Positions 58,732 to 64,000 of a stretch of DNA of 64,000 nucleotides are shown here, piece by piece (position 1 is the first letter of the stretch; each line of letters begins with the position of its first letter). Source of the DNA: Corynebacterium sphenisci DSM 44792 (GTDB lineage: Bacteria > Actinomycetota > Actinomycetes > Mycobacteriales > Mycobacteriaceae). The notes beneath the pieces were generated by a model. It made no database searches and had not been told where the DNA came from. It saw nothing but the letters and a program-made list of their open reading frames with translations. Where the stretch lies: positions 1,488,001 through 1,552,000 of the forward strand of contig NZ_CP009248.1 of NCBI RefSeq assembly GCF_001941505.1. Reading direction: 5' to 3'. Both the position numbers and the translations under genes were made by a program.

Positions 58732-61683
58732 CTATTCCCGTCCGGTCTCTTCGTCGTCCTTGGCCCGCAGATGCTCCGCGATGCGCCGGCCCTCCGCGGC
58801 AAGCAGACCCCCGCCCAGCCGGATCACCGCCGGGTCATCGGCCAGGTACGGCGGGATCTCCGTCGGCGGCGGGAACCAGCCCGCGCGCAGCTGCGGGTGC
58901 AGACGCTCGAGGTCCTGGGTGAGGCGGGCGATCGCGGCATCGGCGGGAACCTCTCGGGACTGCTCCTCCCCCGGAGTGCCCGGCGCCCTGGCCTCCGGGT
59001 CGAGCAGCTCCACGAAGAGGTACCGGCCGAGCGTCTCCGCCGGACCGTAAATGGCGCGCATCGCGAGCCCGTAGATGCCCAGCTGCAGCCGGGTGCCGTC
59101 GGCGGTCGGCGTCTCCGGGGTGACGCCCGCGTAACCGGAGCCCCTGCCGGTCTTGTAGTCGGTGACCCGGTATTGGCCGGTGATCTCGTTGACGTCGACC
59201 CGGTCTATGCTGCCGCGGAAGCGGAAGGGCGGGTCCTCGCCGACGTCGAGCCGCACTTCGGGGCCGGCCGCCCCGCCGAAGGTGAGCTCCGCGGCGATGG
59301 GGCGCCAGCCGAAGGCGGATTCGTGGGCGTCGAGCCGGCCGAAGGCACGGGCCGCGGAAATGATCTGCTCCCGGGTCCGCCGCCACAGGTTGGGCAGGTA
59401 GCCGGCGCTGTCGTGGGCATCGAGGTGCTCCCCGGCGATCGCCTCCAGCGCATCGGCCCAGGCATCGGCGTCGGGGGCGCCGACCCGATCCGCGATCCGG
59501 CGGTTGGTCCAGTCCTCCAGGATGGCGTGCACCAGGCTGCCCTTGCCGAGGGCGTCGATCTCCTCGGCATCGGCCGGGTGGTCGAGCACCTCGGCGCCGA
59601 GCACCTTCCCGATGAAGTAGAGGAAGGGCTGGGCGATGTACTCCTCCAGCCGGCTCGCCGAGAGCACCTTCGCCAGCACCCCGGGATCCCGGTCGGTCGC
59701 GCAGTTGACGCTGCTCGGCACACCCCGCAGCCGATCCCGCTGGATCGTGGCCGCCGTGGCCAGGCGGTCCGCGATCCGCTCCGGCAGGCGCCCCCGGTAG
59801 GCGGCGGCCTCGGGCCGCCGCGGTTCCGCGATGATCCCCGGGCTCGCCTGGGCCGCCACGCCCAACCAGAGCTGTTGCCGGGTCGCCGGGGCCTCCTCGA
59901 GCAGGGCGGTGGCGAAGGATCGGGCGGCGTCGAGGCCCGGGATGCCGGAGACCCCCATCGGGTCCCGGCCGGCGAGCCCGGCATCGTCCAGGATCCGCTC
60001 CACCCGCGCGGCGAGCCACCGGCTGGGCCGGTAGACCATCGTGGAGCGCAGATCCCCGCGCGGCAGCGAGCAGGTCACCTGCTCCGCGGCGGCGAGCGCG
60101 GCGTGGAACACCCGGCGCAGCCGGCGCTGCCGGCCCGCCGGGGAGTCCCCGGTCACCACATCCGGCAGGGTCGGGTCCTCCCGGTGCAGCGGGGGCAGGA
60201 TGCCCTCCGCGCAGCCGAGGGCGAACAGGTGGCGCACCCGGCGGCCGCACGCGTCCCGGTAGAGCTCCACCCGCACGCCCGCCCCGGCCTGGCCGACCGG
60301 TGCGGTGACCGGCAGCCGGCGGACCAGCAGGGTCCGCGGGGTGGCGCCGGCCGGCGGGGCGCCGGGAACCCCGGAGCCCAGTGCGGCCGCGCAGGCCGCG
60401 AGCACCCCGCGGTCGGCGGATTTCGGCAGGAACCCCTCGATGAGGACGACCAGGGCCTCGGCGAGATCCGCCCAGGAGCCCATCGCGTCGTGCACCGCGG
60501 CCAGGGCGGCGGAGAGGTCCCGGACCCAGGCGAGCAGCGCCCGGGCGCGCGCGGCGGTGACCTCGTCACGGTCGGTGACCTCCGGCACGCCCATCACGGT
60601 GGCCCGGGCCGCGGCGGCATCGGCGGCGGTGACGTCCAGCACCCCCCAGCCGCCGCCGTCGGTGACCGGGAAGATGTCCCGGGTGAGCCGTTCGGCGTGG
60701 AACGCCGGCACCCGGGTCCCGTCGCGTTCCACGGCGGCCAGCGCCCCGGAGGAGAGCCCGTCGAGCACCGCCTCCCGCCGGATCGCCGCCGGATCCTCGT
60801 CGAGCAGGAGCAGCAGGCCGCGGGCCGCCACGGAGTCGGCCACGCCGTGGGTGGCGGTGCCGTTGACCGCGACCCCGGCGCGGGCGAAGGCGGGGAAGAG
60901 CAGGTTCGGGTAGATCCCGCCGGGGTGCGCGACCGCGATCTCGTGCCCGGGCACGCCCTCGGCGAGCAGGTCCACCACCCGGCGCACCACCGCGGTGACC
61001 TCCTCCTCCGCATCGGAGGCGTGCAGCAGGCCGACATGGGCCAGGGCCGGCTCCGCCGGCTCCGGGGCGACCGGGAGCACCCGGACGTTGGCCAGTTCGG
61101 CGAGCCGGTCGTGGAGCAGCTCGGCGACCCGGGTGTCCGGGAAGCCGCCGAGGAGAATCACGTCGCCGGCGTCGCGCATCCGGTGCAGCACTGCCTCATC
61201 GAGCTCAGGGCCCTCGACCAGGCCCTCGGCGCGCAGTCTGCGGCGGGCGCGCAGCGCCAGGGCAAGGATCTCGGCGTGCAGCGCACCGGATTCGGTGGCG
61301 GCGATCCCCTCCAGTTCGGCATCGCCGAGGTGCCGGACCCCGCGCAGCGCCCGGGAGACCGCGTCCACGGTGCCCTCCTGGTCGGCGGCGTAGGCCAGCG
61401 CACCCGGGTCCTCGGCGAGCACGGCGAGCACCGCTGCGTCGATGGCGTCCCGGCCGGCCGGGCGCAGCGGGTGCAGTCCGGCCAGGCGCTGCTCGGCGAG
61501 GTGGGCGGTGATCGGCACCACCTCCACCGCGGCGCTGCCGCCCGCGCGCGCCAGGGCCCGCCGGATGTCCCGGCTCGCCGCCGGGGAGGGCGCGAGCACG
61601 GTCACCGGGTGCAGCGGGTCCCCGCCGCGCAGGTCGTCGATCGCCTCGAGCAGCCCCGGGTAGCCGTCCAGGGTGGTGGTCAT
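58732..61683 (-). CDS. AddB-like PD-(D/E)XK nuclease subunit
   Basis: 983 aa. The N-terminal part is an AddB/UvrD-like fold without a Walker A: it starts LLEAIDDLRGGDPLHPVTVL where GxxGSGKS would be. The middle is helicase-like (HLFALGCAEGILPPLHREDP, a motif III/IV-type stretch). The C-terminal domain is a nuclease with SASRLEEYIAQPFLYFIG and RVTDYKTGRGSG (D and DYK). AddB normally has four Fe-S Cys around the nuclease; the first is Gln here, and no Cys cluster follows near the end. ATG 61683 has GGAGAGGAC upstream. Heads a two-gene operon with the AddA-like gene. Confidence 0.8.
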   Translation of the reverse strand: MTTTLDGYPGLLEAIDDLRGGDPLHPVTVLAPSPAASRDIRRALARAGGSAAVEVVPITAHLAEQRLAGLHPLRPAGRDAIDAAVLAVLAEDPGALAYAADQEGTVDAVSRALRGVRHLGDAELEGIAATESGALHAEILALALRARRRLRAEGLVEGPELDEAVLHRMRDAGDVILLGGFPDTRVAELLHDRLAELANVRVLPVAPEPAEPALAHVGLLHASDAEEEVTAVVRRVVDLLAEGVPGHEIAVAHPGGIYPNLLFPAFARAGVAVNGTATHGVADSVAARGLLLLLDEDPAAIRREAVLDGLSSGALAAVERDGTRVPAFHAERLTRDIFPVTDGGGWGVLDVTAADAAAARATVMGVPEVTDRDEVTAARARALLAWVRDLSAALAAVHDAMGSWADLAEALVVLIEGFLPKSADRGVLAACAAALGSGVPGAPPAGATPRTLLVRRLPVTAPVGQAGAGVRVELYRDACGRRVRHLFALGCAEGILPPLHREDPTLPDVVTGDSPAGRQRRLRRVFHAALAAAEQVTCSLPRGDLRSTMVYRPSRWLAARVERILDDAGLAGRDPMGVSGIPGLDAARSFATALLEEAPATRQQLWLGVAAQASPGIIAEPRRPEAAAYRGRLPERIADRLATAATIQRDRLRGVPSSVNCATDRDPGVLAKVLSASRLEEYIAQPFLYFIGKVLGAEVLDHPADAEEIDALGKGSLVHAILEDWTNRRIADRVGAPDADAWADALEAIAGEHLDAHDSAGYLPNLWRRTREQIISAARAFGRLDAHESAFGWRPIAAELTFGGAAGPEVRLDVGEDPPFRFRGSIDRVDVNEITGQYRVTDYKTGRGSGYAGVTPETPTADGTRLQLGIYGLAMRAIYGPAETLGRYLFVELLDPEARAPGTPGEEQSREVPADAAIARLTQDLERLHPQLRAGWFPPPTEIPPYLADDPAVIRLGGGLLAAEGRRIAEHLRAKDDEETGRE

Positions 61684-61777
61684 CGTCGGTCCTCTCCGGG
61701 GGCGGCCGGCGCATCCCCTCGTCGTCAAAAGGATGGCACAGCCACCGGACGCGGGGGCGGGGAAAAATCCCCCGGAC

Positions 61778-61793
61778 TCGAACACCCCTCCGA
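61778..61793. promoter_or_regulatory. Weak LexA-like site upstream of the AddB-like gene
   Basis: TCGAACACCCCTCCGA matches 11 of 14 positions of TCGAACANNTGTTCGA, with a perfect left half but a poor right half, 95-110 bp before ATG 61683. Confidence 0.25.
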
Positions 61794-61800
61794 TCGGGCC

Positions 61801-61831
61801 CCGGTCCCCGCCCGTCCCGGGCGGGGGCCGG
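61801..61831 (-). terminator. Terminator hairpin after polA
   Basis: Arms CCGGTCCCCGCCC (61801-61813) and GGGCGGGGGCCGG (61819-61831), one mismatch, GTCCC loop, 14 nt past the polA stop. No U-tract. Confidence 0.5.
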
Positions 61832-61844
61832 ACCGGCATCCGGC

Positions 61845-64000
61845 TCAGTGCGCGGCGGCGTCCCAGTTGCCGCCCACGCCCACGGAGACCTCCAGGGGCA
61901 CCCGCAGCTCGATCGCGGCGTCCATCTCCCGGCGCAGCAGATCGGCCACGGCCTCCTCCTCGCCCTCGGCGACCTCCACCACCAGCTCGTCATGCACCTG
62001 CAGCAGCACCCGGGAGGCCATCGGGGCACCGTCGGGGCCGCCGTGGGCCAGGGCGTCGTCCACGCGCAGCATGGCCACCTTGATGATGTCCGCGGCGGTG
62101 CCCTGGATGGGCGAGTTCAGCGCGGCGCGCTCGGCGTTCTCCCGGGCCACCCGGTTCGGGGAGTTGAGGTCCGGCAGGTAGCGGCGCCGGTCGTAGAGGG
62201 TGGCGGTGTAGCCGTCGCCGCGGGCGCGCTCCACCACCGCGTCGAGGTAGGCGCGCACCCCGCCGAAGCGCTCGAAGTACTCCTCCATCAGCTCCTTGGC
62301 CTCCCCGGCGGGGATGTCCAGCTGCTGGGACAGGCCGAAGGCGGACAGCCCGTAGGCCAGCCCGTAGCTCATCGCCTTCACCCGGCGGCGCAGCTCCGGG
62401 GTGACCCCGTCGATGGGCACCCCGAACACCTTCGAGCCGACGTAGTTGTGCAGGTCCTCCCCCTCCCGGTAGGCCTCGATGAGCCCGGCGTCGCCGGAGA
62501 GGTGCGCCATCACCCGCATCTCGATCTGGGAGTAGTCGGCGGTGACCAGGGCGGCGTAGCCCTCGCCGACGGTGAAGGCGGCCCGGATTCGGCGGCCGAA
62601 ATCGGTGCGCACCGGGATGTTCTGCAGGTTCGGCTCCGTGGAGGACAGCCGGCCGGTGGCGGCGACCGCCTGGTTGAAGGTGGTGTGGATCCGGCCGTCC
62701 TCGGCGACGGCCTTGATGAGCCCCTCCACGGTGGACTTCATCTTCTGGAACTCGCGGAAGAGCAGCACCTGCTCCAGGAAGGGGTGCGGGGACTTCTTCG
62801 CCAGGTTCTCCAGCTCCCGGGCGGCGGTGGAGTAGCCGGTCTTGGTCCGCTTCGTCTTCGGCATGCCCAGCTGGTCGAAGAGCACCTCCTGGAGCTGCTT
62901 CGGGGAGCCGAGGTTGAGCTCGGGGCGGTCCACCAGCTCCCGGGCGGAGGCCTCGGCGCCGGCGGTCTGCTCCGCGAAATCGGCGCGCAGCTCCTCCAGG
63001 GCCGCGAGGTCCACGGCGATGCCGACCCGCTCCATCCGGGCCAGCACCGGCGCCAGGGGCACCTCGATATCGGCGTAGACCGGGTACAGCCCGGCCTCGT
63101 CGAGCTCCGCGGAGAGGGCGGCGACCAGGTCCAGCACCGCGGCGGCGCGCTCCCCGGCCGGCGGCTCCTCGTCGAGCAGGGTGAGCTGCCCGGCCTCGCC
63201 GCCCGCGTCCAGGCCGCGCTGCAGATGCCGCTGCAGCACATCGTCGAGCTCGTAGCTGCGCTGGCTGGGCCGCAGCAGGTAGGCGGCGAGGAAGGTGTCG
63301 TGCACCACCCCGGCCAGCTCCAGATCGGGGCCGGCCCACAGGGCGTGCATCATGGTCTTCGCGTCATGGGCGGCCTTCGGCGCCGCCGGGTCCGCCAGCC
63401 ACGCCGCCAGCGCCGCCTCATCGCGCGGGTCGAGATCGGCGAGGTCGAGCACCGCGACGGCCACCGCATCGGCGTCCTCCGCGCCGGCGGCGCCGCGGGC
63501 GGCGATCGCCAGCCGGCCCTCGCGCAGGTCCAGCGCCGCGGGGGCGGCCCGGCCGGCCAGCCAGTCGCCGAGGGTGCCGTCGGCCGGCCGCAGTTCGGAG
63601 AATTCGGTGGCCTCGGCGGCCGCCGGGGACTCCGCCAGGCCCGCGGCATCGGCGCGCAGGGTGGCCAGCACCCGGTCCCGCAGCGAGGAGCCGAACTCCA
63701 GGCGGTCGAAGAAGTCGGCGATGCCCTGGGCGTCGGCCGGCCGCAGCTCCAGCTCCTCCGGGCCGAAGGGCAAGTCGAGGTCCTTGACCATCTCGGTGAG
63801 CCGGCGGTTCATCTCCACCGCGTCGAGCCGGTCCCGGAAGTTCTCCCCCGCCTTGCCGCGGATCTCCTCAGCCCGGGCGATGAGCTCCGGCAGGGAGCCG
63901 TACTGCACGATCCACTTCGTGGCGGTCTTCTCCCCCACTCCGGGGATCCCGGGCAGGTTGTCGGAGGGGTCCCCGCGCAGCGCCGCGAAATCCGGGTACT
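61845..64000 (-). CDS. polA: DNA polymerase I, C-terminal ~718 residues (5' end outside window)
   Basis: Partial: the frame is open to the window edge, and the first visible residues (DFAALRGDPSDNLPGIPGVG) are the end of the 5'-3' exonuclease domain with its helix-hairpin-helix. The middle 3'-5' exonuclease-like domain (about 130-330 of the visible part) lacks the DxE catalytic motif, so proofreading is probably absent, as in actinobacterial Pol I. Polymerase motifs A (TADYSQIEMRVMAHLSGD), B (RRRVKAMSYGLAYGLS) and C (LLQVHDELVVEVAEG) are intact. The methionine at 63938 is internal. Confidence 0.96.
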   Translation of the reverse strand, partial: YPDFAALRGDPSDNLPGIPGVGEKTATKWIVQYGSLPELIARAEEIRGKAGENFRDRLDAVEMNRRLTEMVKDLDLPFGPEELELRPADAQGIADFFDRLEFGSSLRDRVLATLRADAAGLAESPAAAEATEFSELRPADGTLGDWLAGRAAPAALDLREGRLAIAARGAAGAEDADAVAVAVLDLADLDPRDEAALAAWLADPAAPKAAHDAKTMMHALWAGPDLELAGVVHDTFLAAYLLRPSQRSYELDDVLQRHLQRGLDAGGEAGQLTLLDEEPPAGERAAAVLDLVAALSAELDEAGLYPVYADIEVPLAPVLARMERVGIAVDLAALEELRADFAEQTAGAEASARELVDRPELNLGSPKQLQEVLFDQLGMPKTKRTKTGYSTAARELENLAKKSPHPFLEQVLLFREFQKMKSTVEGLIKAVAEDGRIHTTFNQAVAATGRLSSTEPNLQNIPVRTDFGRRIRAAFTVGEGYAALVTADYSQIEMRVMAHLSGDAGLIEAYREGEDLHNYVGSKVFGVPIDGVTPELRRRVKAMSYGLAYGLSAFGLSQQLDIPAGEAKELMEEYFERFGGVRAYLDAVVERARGDGYTATLYDRRRYLPDLNSPNRVARENAERAALNSPIQGTAADIIKVAMLRVDDALAHGGPDGAPMASRVLLQVHDELVVEVAEGEEEAVADLLRREMDAAIELRVPLEVSVGVGGNWDAAAH

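Noticed and set aside
58117..62181. 1354-codon plus-strand ORF opposite the AddAB-like genes and polA
   Set aside because: Spans several real genes on the other strand, and its translation is low-complexity.

Overview
The window looks like a chromosomal segment of a very GC-rich member of Corynebacterium or a close relative in the Corynebacteriales; I do not assert a species. The evidence is gene content and order: recN-steA-steB-pyrG beside nudix-xerD-parA-scpA, the cluster argCJBDFRGH beside pheST, infC-rpmI-rplT, uvrA divergent from an MBL-fold gene, uvrB, coaE, rpsA and polA. The 23S rRNA carries the extra domain III helix typical of high-GC Gram-positives. Almost all genes are core housekeeping genes. 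No CRISPR array, insertion sequence, prophage or tRNA gene was found.

Layout. 1-4.5 kb: the end of an AspT-type transporter gene, convergent with a minus-strand run of scpA, parA, xerD and a Nudix hydrolase (chromosome segregation, dimer resolution, nucleotide clean-up). 4.5-5.9 kb: an MFS transporter behind a repeat-rich intergenic region with an 11-C tract. 5.9-16.7 kb, minus strand: pyrG, steB, steA, recN, nadK, tlyA, a small ORF, a HAD-IIA phosphatase, a TPR protein and an RNase H. 16.8-22.6 kb: a complete 16S-23S-5S operon on the minus strand with two recognisable promoters. 22.6-24.8 kb: tyrS, a 3-methyladenine glycosylase and a Trm112-like mini-protein.

24.8-33.6 kb is a complete arginine biosynthesis cluster, transcribed argC to argH, with the ArgR repressor encoded inside it. 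33.6-39.9 kb holds pheT, pheS and a SpoU methyltransferase, then rplT, rpmI and infC; infC appears to start at ATC behind a long leader. 40.0-41.5 kb (plus strand) is a YeeE/TusA thiosulfate or sulfur module with paired palindromic operators. 41.6-53.4 kb covers nucleotide excision repair (uvrA, uvrB), an MBL hydrolase, a DoxX-like membrane protein with a cationic tail, a HelD-type helicase, a universal stress protein, an AztD-like zinc lipoprotein behind a Zur-type palindrome, and coaE. 53.5-64 kb holds rpsA, an AddAB-like helicase-nuclease pair and most of polA.

Two themes recur. First, at least seven genes have a -10-like hexamer exactly 7 nt before the start codon and no Shine-Dalgarno, suggesting leaderless mRNAs. 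Second, several gene ends carry perfect GC-only hairpins without a U-tract. The candidates most worth checking are the Zur-type aztD promoter, the YeeE/TusA operators, the infC leader, the AddAB-like pair and the repeat structure upstream of the MFS gene.
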